Origin: Melampsora larici-populina 98AG31
Taxonomy: Eukaryota > Basidiomycota > Pucciniomycetes > Pucciniales > Melampsoraceae
Direction: 5' to 3'
DNA length: 64,000 nucleotides
Assembly: GCF_000204055.1 (NCBI RefSeq)
Contig: NW_006768789.1
Location: forward strand, 884,332 to 948,331
The notes below the pieces were generated by a model that saw only the letters and a program-made list of their open reading frames with translations, made no database searches and was not told the origin of the DNA. Positions 22,593 to 34,029 of this stretch are shown one piece after another. Each line of letters opens with the position of its first letter. The stretch's first letter is position 1. The position numbers and the translations under genes were made by a program.

Positions 22593-25062
22593 ATGCCACC
22601 GCCGTCTTCTCCTTCTTTACCGCTTCAACCAGTTGAACCTCGCATTATCAAGGAGCTGCGCTCTGGCCAATTAAACATTCGCAACCACCTACTTTTTCAA
22701 TTTCACTATCAATTTAAACCACAGTCTGTTTGTGACCGTGTTTTCAATGCCCACAAATCTTGTACTACATTATCCTAACCTCATTTATGAACGTCGGCTT
22801 CATCCACACAGTCAGCTACAGGTCGAAAACGGTCAATCAACAGGCTTTTGTTGTTCTGGTCTTAGTTGCAGACTCAAACCCATCCACTCTTCGAAGTATT
22901 ACAATCCTCGCCATCAACCCAACAAGCCTTTAATCGGTATCAAGGTACGCTGCATTTGACTAATCTTTCATTATCGGCTGGGTAATATCTAATATTATCC
23001 CCATATGTGTCTCTGCCAGTGCCCATTCCAAGGTGGCTCCATTCGCACATATAATCGCTTAAATTTCATTCAGGACATTCGCACATTGAATCACGCAACT
23101 CACCCTTCATCCGACAAACCAGCCAACAATCAAGAACAACATTCCAGTCCTTCAGTTCAGCGTCACAAGAGAATAAACCATCACCACAATAATAAATCGA
23201 TGCCTGACAATAAACGAGCGCGATTGCCATGTGCGGGAATAGACGGGGTAGTTACTCACAAAGGAAAATCCAAGCACAGCAATCGCCAATGCCAATGGCA
23301 AGCGTGTACTGATGTAAGTGTGAAGACCTCTACAACACCGAAAGACATTTGAGCTGATGAACGTGTAATCTTATAATCTATGACATGCAGTGCTGCCAAT
23401 CTCAGCGAGATGCAACTGGATCAAAGTGCCACACACACAAAAGCGGGGAGCGTGCAAAGAACGTCATACCAAACACCCAACCTTTCCTTAATACCGTCAT
23501 TGAAACCGCAGAAACTAGCAACATTGGACTTACGCCCGCGACAAACAACCATGACAGCAATTCCAGCTCACAAATTAACGATGCGAACTTACTTGGGCCG
23601 GCCCCACCGCTGCATCCTTTGGTTCTATCACCTTCTACTATGCGCATGTACCACCTCAACCGATCAAATGAAGAGGAAGCAAAGCGAGCAGTAGAGGAGG
23701 CCGACGCAAGATGCGACAAAAACATCTCTATATCGTTATGGTTGAAGGTACGCCAGCGTATAAACCCACCATTTCCAATACCTTCCTTCAGATCAAGTTC
23801 ACAAGTCTTACAAGCGTTTATTGCAGGCGGAAGACGATCCAATCCCCTTCATGTTTGCATCCAAATCCATGAAGCAATTTGCGATATCCAAGTGTGAAGC
23901 ATTGATGATTTTTCTTAAAACATACGATCCTCATTGGAACAAGTTACTGCGTGTGTACGACGCCAGATCAGACAGATGGGTGAGTTCAATTTGTCTACGT
24001 TTACTCCGAAGAAACATGATTGATATTCACCTCCCTTTATATGTTTAGAATTTCACCTTGGTCGAAACATCAATACCTATGTTGAACCCGCTTCGCGAAG
24101 CGTTGGTCTGCTTGTCCACAGTGGACCCGAAGTTGTGCCAAGGTCTGCCACCACTTCAAGCCAGGCTCAGCCCAGCAGTTAGGTCGAACATCCGAGCCAC
24201 AGTTGATTCACTCCGAGCGACACCCATCCAGACGCCCAACAACAATCGAATTTACACCATTCAATCAAGTTCCGGCTCAGCAACAAGCTCCTCCAGCTCC
24301 TACGGGAGCAACAATTCGCCAATGCCCGTTGCTTCCAAACACCGCAAAACCCCTCCAAATGCAGATGAACCAACACCTTTGCTTTCGATCACAATCCACC
24401 ATGGTGCCAACACAGTCGAAGAACCTGAGATCGAGGTCGTTGCAGTCAGAGGACCAAAATTCTCTTGCAACATATTCAATGAACCACCAAGCCCTACACC
24501 TATACCTCCAGTATCGAAAATCATCTCACCTTCCACCGGCGATGTAGTAGCTGCAAATGAGGACATTTCGTTCAGCAGTTCACCCCCTTCCATCAGTGAG
24601 CATCCTGCTCTTCGTGACAGTGCACCAGCGGCCAGCAATCAACCACATATTCCCACGGCGGAGGCGGTCACCTCGGCTCCTGGCCCAGTCACAAAAAGGC
24701 GGACGGAAACCACCGGTCTGGTATGTGTATCTATTATTTATATCTATCCAATCATATATTTATCTGATGATTCAACTATTCAACAGTGGCCATCCAGCGA
24801 CATTCCCATGCAAACTATGCTGCAATGGTATTCAAAACACAAGGCCACGCCAGGTAAGCAGGGAGTATGGAAATCTTTCTTCGGGAAAGAATATGTATAT
24901 GAGCGTTCTGCGATGTATCGCTACATACGGTGGATCAGAGAGGTCACCCCAGAGAAATGGGAAGAATTTTTGAAGCATTGTGACCGTCACAATGTTGCCG
25001 CCACGTTTGGCACAGCCAAATCTCCAATTTGGTTTGCTAAACAATTAGGGGAAGCACGATGA
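22593..25062 (+). CDS. Cysteine-cluster protein of the CxC element
   Basis: Seven exons (22593-22723, 22812-22944, 23020-23313, 23391-23747, 23827-23979, 24049-24720, 24787-25062) join in phase to 671 residues. A Cys/His cluster (CQWQACTD then CCQSQRDATG and KCHTH) spans an exon joint and resembles the short zinc-binding cluster of a widespread basidiomycete family. A helical segment (FASKSMKQFAISKCEALM) and VETSIPMLNPLREAL follow, then 200 Ser/Pro-rich residues. The C-terminal domain (WPSSDIPMQTMLQWY, then GVWKSFFGKEYVY and SAMYRYIRWI) resembles a helix-turn-helix-like C-terminal block found in such proteins. DNA binding is a reasonable inference; the function is unknown. The ATG at 22593 is the likely start, but an upstream ATG at 22440 is in frame. 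Confidence 0.7.
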
Positions 25063-25683
25063 TGAACACGTTCTTCCCATTATTTCTTGAACCCTGTCAT
25101 TTCTATCATCATGTCATTCCATTTGCTATGTAGTCAATTCCATAACTGAGGCCTTTATTTTCAACCTATCACAATCACCATCTCTCATACTAACTATGGA
25201 AACTAAGTTGTTTAGTCGTGATGTTCCCCCTATTTTTTTTTCTCGAACATAATGTGTCATCCATGTTTATTACTCAATTTAGTGTCAATAGTTGTTCAAA
25301 GATGTTATTTCCTCTTTCAATGATTCTTGTGTCAATATGATCCTCATTTACAACGCAATGCAGCTGAGTAATAACCCCAGAGACAACAAAAGATGTCAAT
25401 GACACGCAAATACTACATATTTATGGCAAAGGAGTAACAGTGAGAATGTAAGAAAGAATACTAGTCTGAAGGCCGCCTTCTGGAAGGATGGAAGGATGAG
25501 CTAACTTTACCGACACCTTTATGCAAAGATAAACATACAAAAGCTAGCAAGGCAAGAACAAGTGTCTGGCGGAAAATTGTACGATCACATCACAACACCA
25601 AACGTACAAGGCCAAGCTTGTTGCATATTTGGGTACAGTGATGCCCCCCTCTGAAGTCAAAAAATGGCATGTCCATTTCTTCA
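25063..25683. other. Spacer inside the CxC element
   Basis: Between the tail ends of the plus-strand gene and the first minus-strand gene. AT-rich, no ORF supported. Confidence 0.5.
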
Positions 25684-27029
25684 CTATTCTTCAAATAGTA
25701 CGAGCTGCACATCACCAGATTGATCGAACCGTCGTCTGTAAGCAGGAAATAGCAGCAGGAAATAGCAAGCCATCATAGTACAAAACTTACGATTTATTGA
25801 AACAGACAATATTTGTCAAACTTCCCAAAATGTCACAGTCGACTTGAGCTAAGAGAGTGACTCCTCCACTCTTTTGATAAACATAATGAATGAGAGCGAA
25901 GATTATAGCTTTCCAAGGATCTGAAGCGGGCATAGAGTCCCTGAAGCACGACGGGTAGACATATCGTTTACTGGTTGGGTGGTGGGCAGTTTCGCATATC
26001 ATCCAACGAGGCACGTCATCATCAAGTTGACCAATTGTTTGTATCAAAGAAACACGAGGGACCTATATACAGACTTGCAATGCAGTTAGATGACGATGCC
26101 AAACGACAAAGGACCAACACTTACGTGTAAAACCGACGCGCGAAAATACCAATCGCGGAACTCCATAGCTAATGCATCTTCAGGTTGTTTTTGCTCCTCC
26201 CACAATTGGTGCAAACTCAATTTGAATAATTGAAGCATGGCCTCAACATAAGCGTGAGCATTAACCAGTTCGACAGCGGTCTCTCTACCGGCCTTAGCAT
26301 AAAAGGACCAACGATGGTGAAACCTTACAATGCCTGCATACGGCATTTCAACACCGTTCCCTTGCATCTCCCGAACAGACCATTCATTGATATCTTGTGT
26401 TTTTGATAAATCAACACTACTTCCGATTTGGTAGACTGCGACTGATTCTGAAATAGAATCGCAACTGTCCGGAACGTAGGTTGGTTTGGTACAGTTCTTG
26501 TTGTAGAAGGTGTCCCAACGATAAATGAATGCCGCACGTTTAGAAGGTAAATCAGGTCGCCAGGTCAAGATGCGAGTCGGAAGGGATACACATATTACAG
26601 TACCATGACCTATTACTTCTAAACCAGGGTGGACAAAACATATATGTGACGGCATTCAAATGATACAATTGTGAGTCAAACAAGAAAATGATAAGGGATG
26701 GGACATGAAAGAAGGTCACCTTGCGATGGGCCGTGTCTCACAGCAGGACGAGCCCTGACCTTGATCATAGTTCGGGAAGTCGGAATCAATTGTCCAGAAC
26801 GTGCTTGGTCAACTGGATCTGGATAACGGCTTTCTTCACCGGCAGTTTCAACAGAACCATGCACCGCGGTGACGGAAGTAGGCGATTTAATTGGGGGGTT
26901 TTCAATGAAAATGTTGGTAGATACTATGGAAGGGGTGGAGATCACCGACGTAGCGGCGTCATTTTGCGTTGAAGTAGTTTTGGAGAAGGCAGCTTCATCA
27001 GAAGCTGGTAAGGGGCTGACAGATGGCAT
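25684..27029 (-). CDS. Alpha-kinase-like protein 1 of the CxC element
   Basis: Four exons (27029-26720, 26618-26125, 26062-25791, 25735-25684) give 375 residues. After a Ser/Thr-rich N-terminus come EVIGHGTVICVSLPTR and KRAAFIYRWDTFYNK, then a helical part (FYAKAGRETAVELVNAHAY) and the block RWMICET, IFALIHYVYQKSGG, VTLLAQVDCD and LTNIVCFN. The paralogue at 29509-31206 has RWVICEA, IFAWVHYTYKVTG and ITNIV at the same places. The pattern matches the C-terminal lobe of alpha-kinases (MHCK/EF2K type), where HY-Y precedes a DLQG-like strand. That DLQG is degenerate here and the final GN and CN motifs are missing, so it may be an inactive, shortened member. Confidence 0.55.
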
Positions 27030-27563
27030 GATAAAGTACGAGTTGCAGATGGACCTCAACTATAGAGGGGTGTTTGGTTTTATACCATCACACCCAAGGT
27101 AGCATTATCACACCGAGCAAATACGCTAAGCTGACTGAGGACACAAAATCACTAGTGCCAATCCTTTTGGGTTATGTGCAATTGCCATCAAAATATACAT
27201 CATTGCATTTCAGTCACTTCCGAACTCGTATTTCCTATCATCATATATATATAATACTATCACTAATACATGTTTAGCACTAACAATCACTACCGATCAC
27301 TTCGTGTATATAATATCTTATCAATAATACATCTTGAGCACTCCCGATCACTACCGATCACAACTTGAGGACTGCCGATCACTACCGATAACTCAATTTA
27401 TCCTTCATATGACTTCTTATTCCTCTGCCAATCGAGCCAATCAAACATGAAACTAAATGATACCTTAAAACCTTAAACTATGTTGAAAGTACAACCGGAC
27501 TGACTGATCAAAGCAAGGTTGGGTCGTAATGTTCCGCCTATTAAATTGTGATGTCAGAAATCA
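27030..27563. other. Spacer inside the CxC element
   Basis: Holds a run of near-identical units near 27,290-27,390, three imperfect copies of a gatcactaccgat-type motif, and no gene. Confidence 0.5.
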
Positions 27564-28395
27564 TCAACATTGGACGCTAAAGTACAATTTGCCACTCACA
27601 AAGGACTTTCCGCCGCTTCCATTGGACGCAACTGCGTCTGGGAAGGTAATGCTTCCCAAAAAAATCACACTAGTATCGGGCTGGGACACTAAGGCTATAG
27701 TTACATCAATCAGCATGGTCATCCAAATTTGCTCACCTATAATAAAGGACTTACGGTGGATCTTTGATGCATCGTGTTTTTCCACAACATGTTCTCCGAT
27801 TTTGCCTCCAAAAGTCTTGTTATGATGACTCTCAGGTGATTTACAAGGGTCCGGGACGCCCTGCGAGGCTTTATGGAACGAAACCAACACGATTATATGA
27901 GTATTACGTGGCGTGCAATATTCATTACAATGACTTACCGCGTTTTTCCACCGCGTCTAGGTGGTCCATAACCTCACGCGTCCAAATGTTATCGTCACCA
28001 TCTATGTAGTAAGTTACAATCCGGTTTGATTAGCATAAGCACACGTCAACAAAATCGATGAGCTGAAGTGCCTTACCAAAGGCGTCTGCGAGGCTCGCCT
28101 TCGCAAGATCTTCTGGCTTCATATATAGTTTGTCTAAGCTATATGACAGGCCGTTTCGGGTGCGACGCCAATCATTAAAATGGGCACCACCCGATTTAAT
28201 GTGGCTGGTGTAACACATCATATGTCCAAGTTTGCCGCATTTGAAGCATTGGGGTATACCAGCCTTAACACAGGGGTGCGCCTTGTCGGTAATCGGTAAG
28301 GGGAATATCTCCGTCTTTGAGCGCGCATCTAGACCCTTGAACCACGCTAACTGTTGCAGGGTGGGATGATTCTTGATGCTGCGAGTAGGTGGCAT
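27564..28395 (-). CDS. CCHC-like zinc-knuckle protein of the CxC element
   Basis: Three exons (28395-28077, 28001-27939, 27868-27564) give 228 residues in one open frame. A compact Cys/His motif, CFKCGKLGHMMC, has zinc-knuckle spacing C-x2-C-x4-H-x2-C, two residues shorter than the canonical last gap. It sits after WFKGLDARSKTEIF and HPCVKAGIPQ. The rest (WRRTRNGLSYSLDKLY, FGGKIGEHVVEKH) is unfamiliar. Single-strand nucleic acid binding is plausible from the knuckle alone. It lies between two alpha-kinase-like genes on the same strand. The last exon is the least certain because an inner gtaagt could be a donor. Confidence 0.55.
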
Positions 28396-29508
28396 AACGA
28401 GATTGAAAACGAGGCAACGGTTTGGATAGATGAACAATACTATTAGGTTTGTGATTCTTAGATATTGGGAAGAGTTAGTTGGATGATATATTATAGGGTC
28501 ACTATAACCGAACTGGCACGGAGAAGGACGACTGAGCGCAACAATGTAACGGAGAGATGATATCTATTTATATTCACACATTCTATGCTACAAGCGAACA
28601 TGTTTCAGTCAGTCAACATCCTACAACATTGAGAAGAGGAGACGCGACGCGATTGCTTGGACGACTTGATATGAGTTTATGAGGAGATTAGATCGACCAT
28701 TAGTTAGGATGTGAGTTTCAATAACAACCTTTCATATCCGTGTAGCAGCATAGCAGCTTACTGACTCATACTGACCACATATTATGGTCAAACATCCAAA
28801 GAAATTCGCAATCAGATGTGAGGGAGGGCAGTGTTAAACGTTGTTTATAATCAGAATCACTCACGTTTTCCAGCGACCGATTGGAGTTTGCCTTTGCATC
28901 GCGGGTTGATACTGATATGGTTATTTACAAAATCAATATAATTGTATGATATATATTTTAACCTTCACACGATCACACTTGAAGAAGCCGATCATGACTC
29001 ATCACAATGGCGTCAGTCACGCGCGACTGACGCCGTTAGGATATTGTTTGTTTGTAACCAACCAAGGAATTGGTACGGCACCAAACTTAATATCTGATCA
29101 CCGTTCCATCTTCAACATCAACAGCGTGATTGGATAACCGTCTAAGGTTACCTCATGTATGTAAGTCTGAGCGAAGTTCGGCGTGACGTGATTGTTATGT
29201 ATAACTCAGGAATACCAAAATACGACGATACATTTGCGCGTAGATGGATATGGCTATACGATACACGTAGATAACAATAACTTACACAAAGTTACCTAAA
29301 TTGTAACATTTTACCGTTTGATATCCGTTTGGAGATAACGGGAAGACATCCGCGCGATCAATAACGTACAACATGCATTGTATAACCGCGACTTTGTTGG
29401 ATGGAGAAGGAGAATAGATAAGATATGATATTGTAATACAATGTAATACGAAAAAAAATTCAGTGCGAATAAACATTTATGGATATGTATCACTATACAT
29501 CAGGCAAT
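28396..29508. other. Spacer inside the CxC element
   Basis: About 1.1 kb of AT-rich sequence with no supported gene. It contains a short inverted repeat near 29,000-29,035 (ggcgtcagtcacgcg, then cgactgacgcc). Confidence 0.5.
29000..29035. repeat. Short hairpin inside the CxC element
   Basis: ggcgtcagtc and gactgacgcc are perfect complements of 10 bp separated by a few bases (acgcgc). It could be a terminator-like or recombination structure; no function is shown. Confidence 0.6.
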
Positions 29509-31206
29509 TTAGGGACTGAGACGCATAATATCCGACGAATCACCTTGCTTGCCTCCGCTTCCTTGGTTCCTTTTAAACTTGGTGAGACATAAATGTTCAC
29601 ATATTTTATTGCAATCGTGTTGTTCAGAAAACTTGATGAAGGCACGGTTGATTTTTGCTAGCATTTCCGCGCTGTCGTTGCAGTGTGGTGGATTCCTAGT
29701 GCACTCGGATTAGAGGGAGTACATCAGTTACGTTTTTAAACATAAGTTGATTGAGAGAGTTTAACTTTCAGTAGACTGACCCTTTTGTAGCCATAACTAT
29801 ATTCGTTATATGGCCCTCTTCATTACATTCGAGACTGGTAAATAGTGTGCGTCTCCCAGTTACCTTGTAAGTATAATGAACCCAAGCGAATATAAGCTCT
29901 GTCCAAGTCATCTTTGCCTGAGGAAAGTTTTGAAAGTTATCCTCCTCAATGAATCGGTGAGAGGTGATTGCGTCGGATTTGGCCTCGCAAATTACCCATC
30001 GCGGATTATCGTCGATGTTGAATAGATGAGCTAGAGTCTGCATGACCGACATTGCTGGAAGCTAATGAACGGAGGGAGGATGAGGAAGGACCAAGTGATG
30101 ATATGATATACAGTCAAGTGAAAATACCTTCAACCCCTGTGATTCTGAATACATAGCCCGGTGCATATCGTTGGGCGTTCCGCGCTTGTGTTCTTTTCTG
30201 TCTTTGTGGATGCAAATAGATTGGCGAAAAGCTGGCAACATCATGGCAGCAAAGCGATGACATTGAAGACGCTCGAAACAGTGGGCTCTGCCGTTCTGAG
30301 TCCATTCTAAGTTGTGTTTGACAATATACATGCCACAAAGCTCTTTGTGTTCTTCTATGTAGACCCTTCTAGCCACCCAATGGCCATGGTCTCTGGGTGG
30401 CAAAGTTACGGGTCGCTTGATCACGTATGAGACTTTATGTTTCATAAAATTCAACCACTCATACGGATTGTAAGCAGGGATGTTTCGGCTGAAGCTGGCG
30501 TCGAACAAACGGTAGATGCGTCCTTCTACGGTACCACACATGTCCTCTATAGTTTCGTAGTAGAGAGTCCTTTCACCGCCGGAGGAATGTGCATCTAAAA
30601 AGGGCAAAATGATGAGATGAACAGGCGGCATAGCTATGAGGAATGGCATACTTACCCAACGTCCCATCCGTGTCATCGTGGTTGTCTACGTAGATCATTG
30701 GGATGTAATGTATGTAGGAATTTGGACGTGAGTGAGGTATTAGTTAGGTGGTGGTTGGATTGATGGCTATACCTGAAGAGTTATTTTTGGACGAATCGTT
30801 ATGGACTTGTACGTCCTGGTTCGCCTCATTATCGTTATCTGAGTTGTCATCGTCGGAATGGACATGAGCCACCACGTCCTCAACATTGGCTTCGTGGTTG
30901 TGACCCATTTCTATGTTGCTTTGTAATCAACGATTGGTTTTGTAAGTGATGGACGAGATACAAAGTCTTACCTGAGACTGTGTGATCGACCTCGTTCAAC
31001 TTGTCGAGGGACCGTGGATGTGTGGTGTTCAAAACGTGCTCTTCGGTCGCATGTTCATGCTTCTTTGCGCTGGGATTTATGATAATAGAAAGATTTGGGT
31101 CACTTGGTGAGGGCATATTATTGATTGAGGTTTGTGCGGTATGGTAAATATTTAAGAGGGGATTAATGACACTGGTGAGGTCACTTTGGACTTCTCTTAT
31201 TGGCAT
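29509..31206 (-). CDS. Alpha-kinase-like protein 2 of the CxC element
   Basis: Six exons (31206-30972, 30910-30773, 30685-30656, 30594-30128, 30061-29781, 29695-29509) join in phase to 445 residues. The N-terminal 135 residues are acidic and disordered (DDDNSDNDNEANQD). The core contains WVARRVYIEEHKELCG, which may hold the ATP-contacting strand, then IFAWVHYTYKVTG, ITNIV, a KGNPPHCND junction and a Cys-rich end (FSEQHDCNKICEHLCL). The G-N, H-x-C-N and C-x3-L features fit the alpha-kinase (MHCK/EF2K) C-terminus, where His and Cys hold a zinc. The DLQG-like strand is altered (SLECNEEG), so activity is doubtful. It is a longer paralogue of the 25684-27029 gene. Confidence 0.6.
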
Positions 31207-31497
31207 GAGAGCGACATATATATCTATCTATCTCCCTAACCGAATGTGCGTTTATGATTGTGAGGGTAGCTTGGCAGGGCTTGGCAATATGGTAAGTACT
31301 CGCGTGTGCTCGCGTCAATCGGAGGACACACGACATAAATCGTAATTATCAAACAAGTAATAAATTCCGGCTAAGGTAGTGGGAGATGCAGGCAATACAA
31401 AAAGAAACGAGACACATAAGGTTTACGCATGGCAGCGAGTTCAAGAAGGTAACAATTGAAGATTTACAAATATAGGAAGAAACATGGAGTAGCGGTA

Positions 31498-33769
31498 TCA
31501 AAGTGAAAGTGGGAAAGGACTTTGTTGGGCAAGATGCGAGGGAATATTACAGCAAAATGTAGTTTTCTTTACAAGCTTCGAGAGGAGCGAATCATTTCGC
31601 ACACGGATCATCTCCTCCAGAAAGAACCTGTAGTTGATCTCGTGCATTCCACGGCAAATTGAGAGAAAACCGCCATACCATGCGTTAGTAATCTCGGCTG
31701 CAGACCCATTAAACCTCCAATTGCCATCAGGTTTCTTGAGGAAGGGCCACCGCTTCGGGTCATTGAACTTACGGCACTGAGCATCTTTCTCGGAGTGAGT
31801 GCGCATGTGGAATGGATCGACCGGCCGGATTGTGCCCTTCAGCCGTTCCGACGCCTCGGGGTCCTTCCTGAGTGATTTATCAAACGTGCATGAATTATCA
31901 AAGAATTGTATTGGCGGTAGAACGGGGAATTTTCTTTCCAGTATTTCCTGATTAGTCAAATGTATGAGAATCTGTATACTGCCGAATATCAAGGTCATGG
32001 TTGAGGTTCAACTGGACTCACCCGAACCAATATGACAGACTCTGCACAATACATGGTCTCTCTGGCAAGGGTTATACCGCAAGTACCCACAAACAGTAGG
32101 TCATTGTGCGTCTTGGCATTTGAGCATAATGGCTTCTTCTGGATTGCTGCAGGTCGAAACGTATCTTCTCCGTCGCGACCTGCTTTGTGCGTTCGATCTG
32201 ACTCGTCTGTCTCAATCAACGCATCTAAGTTGAAGGCGTCTGTGTCAGCGTTGAGGGCGGCAGTTGGGTCCTCGGGCAATTTTGCACCAGTTCGCTGGTT
32301 GAAAGCCAGAGCAGCTCGAGACCGGTGTGTCTTCTCGTGTCGAATCGCTATTGCTACTTGGTGCTCTGGTATGTCGCATGCCTTGGTGGTGCCTATTGCG
32401 TCGCGCGTCCAAGGTTGTGCATGGCATAGTTTGCCAAGGATCGGGCTGTGGACTGGGCAATATCGATCTTTTGGGGTCTCGAGCATGACTGTGCACGGCG
32501 GTGGGTTAGATATCAGCGGGTTCATAGATATCAGTTGCTCCTTTGTGGCACTGCATCGTGGATGCCCGATGGTAATGCCGTCCATGGCGATTGCGCGAAG
32601 AGCTGGGTGAGCAATGGTGTAAGATCAGCTCCGTGGTTCACCTGTCGTTGTTGGTTCAATCAATGAGTGTTGTTACTTACCCAAGCCGCCGCCGGGTACA
32701 TTGGGATCTTCAAGGATCTTGGTGCATTCAGAGCACATGTGATCGAGGTTTGGGCTGCCTTCGAGTTCCATCCATGTTAAAATGGCCTGTTTAGCTTCAC
32801 GGAATCGATGTCGGGACCCTCCTGAATTAGAAACGGTCATATGCCGGTCGCGGAGGTTGAAGTGGCGGAGTAGCCGCTGCAGATCCAACGCTGTGGTGCA
32901 GCAGTGGTCTGACAGCGTGGGCTTGAAAAACTCGTCAACGAAGTGATTGGGTGCCGGCTCATGCAGCTTGTGAGAACTATTGTAAATGGTTACCAAGTTG
33001 TATATTGAAACGCTGTATGGGGATTAGTTTATGTGATTAAAGCTCGTGAATGTGAATGTCTGTACTTACTGAGGTAGGGATTGGGAGTGGTTGAAAAACT
33101 CAAGCAGCCGGAGAGTCATAAAATAGTGCATGTTGACTTGTATGCAGTCTGGATCTCTTCTGACGGTGTTCAAGTAGTAAGTTCGTTCGTCCTTGTTGGA
33201 AAAGTACAAAGCCCTGAAGCTGGTCTTGCAGTCTGACGCAAGGAGGGGATTGGGGAATGAGCTGCCGTCGACTGGGTTTGTATTATGAATATGAAAAACT
33301 CACGGCGGCAATATGTAGTATGGTGCCAAATTGACTTGACTCCGTCTAGGTCGTAGAGGTACCCGCATAAAGGGGGGCGCTTTTCCAATCGGCGTCCAGT
33401 GACGCGGCACTCTGCGGTGGGACATTCATCTTGGTAAGGTGGCAAGAATATTCTTTCAGCAATGGTCGGCGCGCCGGCTGCTTGAATGAGGCCTTTGTCT
33501 CGTTCTTGCTTTGGAGGATCCGCGTGCAATGTGAATAGAGTAGGGTACAAGACCGTCCATAGTACCTCCCATGTGCCGGGTACTTCTGGGGGTCGGAGGG
33601 CAGCATTGAGATATTCGTACGGGGCATTGTCCTCGTCAATTGGTATAGATCCTTGATTGATTGAAATGAAGTGGCTAGCGACCGTAACGAATTGGAATAC
33701 GTCTGCGGCATCAAGGCTTGCCAGTGAGGGGAACTCGGACAAGTGTAGATGTAAATCTGATATGCGCAT
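31498..33769 (-). CDS. CxC5/CxC6 protein, probable KDZ-like transposase
   Basis: Five exons (33769-33304, 33232-33070, 33012-32681, 32602-32022, 31947-31498) close in phase to 663 residues. CxC5 (cysteine cluster associated with KDZ transposases): LPPYQDECPTAEC near residue 115-125, then HTTYCRHCKTSF. CxC6: MDGITIGHPRCS at 327, RYCPVHSP, LCHAQPWTRDA, ACDIPEHQ. The C-terminus has FFDNSC (D531), VDPFHMRTH with a following QC, and FNGSAAEITNAWYGGF (E599). D328, D531 and E599 parallel the D-D-E of KDZ enzymes, whose second Asp and Glu also sit in YDxxC-like and ExxxxW-like motifs. That reading is my inference. No stop or frameshift is present. Confidence 0.8.
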
Positions 33770-33949
33770 TTTGTGATGGTGTTGGAGGTGGTTTATTATT
33801 CGAAGAGGGTGATCACTGATAAGAGTTGGCGGATAGATTACGCGGGATATATGTGTGTGATAATGGAAGTCAGAATTGTGAGACTGTATATATGTAAGCG
33901 ACATGGGGTGAACCGGATGCGGACTTTACTTCCAATTTGATTTGACGTA

Positions 33950-34021
33950 TTGGGCGTAGGAACGTAGTTCCTTATGTAGCGAGGGAACGTTCCAAAGCTC
34001 CTCAGGTGCGACCATGTTCTG
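33950..34021 (-). repeat. Right terminal inverted repeat, CxC element
   Basis: Complement of the left end. tgcgaccatg (34006-34015) and gggaacgttcc (33983-33993) are the best conserved parts. Confidence 0.8.
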
Positions 34022-34029
34022 AGTCAGCC
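34022..34029. repeat. Right target-site duplication, CxC element
   Basis: agtcagcc, an exact direct copy of 22172-22179. Confidence 0.85.

Larger units (their letters stand above)
22180..34021. mobile_element. 11.8 kb cargo-carrying transposon with CxC5/CxC6 (KDZ-like) gene
   Basis: An 11,842 bp unit flanked by the exact 8 bp repeat agtcagcc and bounded by imperfect TIRs. The left end gagggcatggtcgca mirrors the right end (read inward cagaacatggtcgca), and both continue with a ggaacgttcc palindrome. Inside are five multi-exon genes whose phases all close without a stop: plus 22593-25062, then minus 27029-25684, 28395-27564, 31206-29509 and 33769-31498. The last encodes a CxC5/CxC6 protein with a candidate transposase triad. 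Two alpha-kinase-like paralogues look like cargo. Intact genes and a perfect duplication suggest recent insertion or continuing constraint. Confidence 0.8.
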
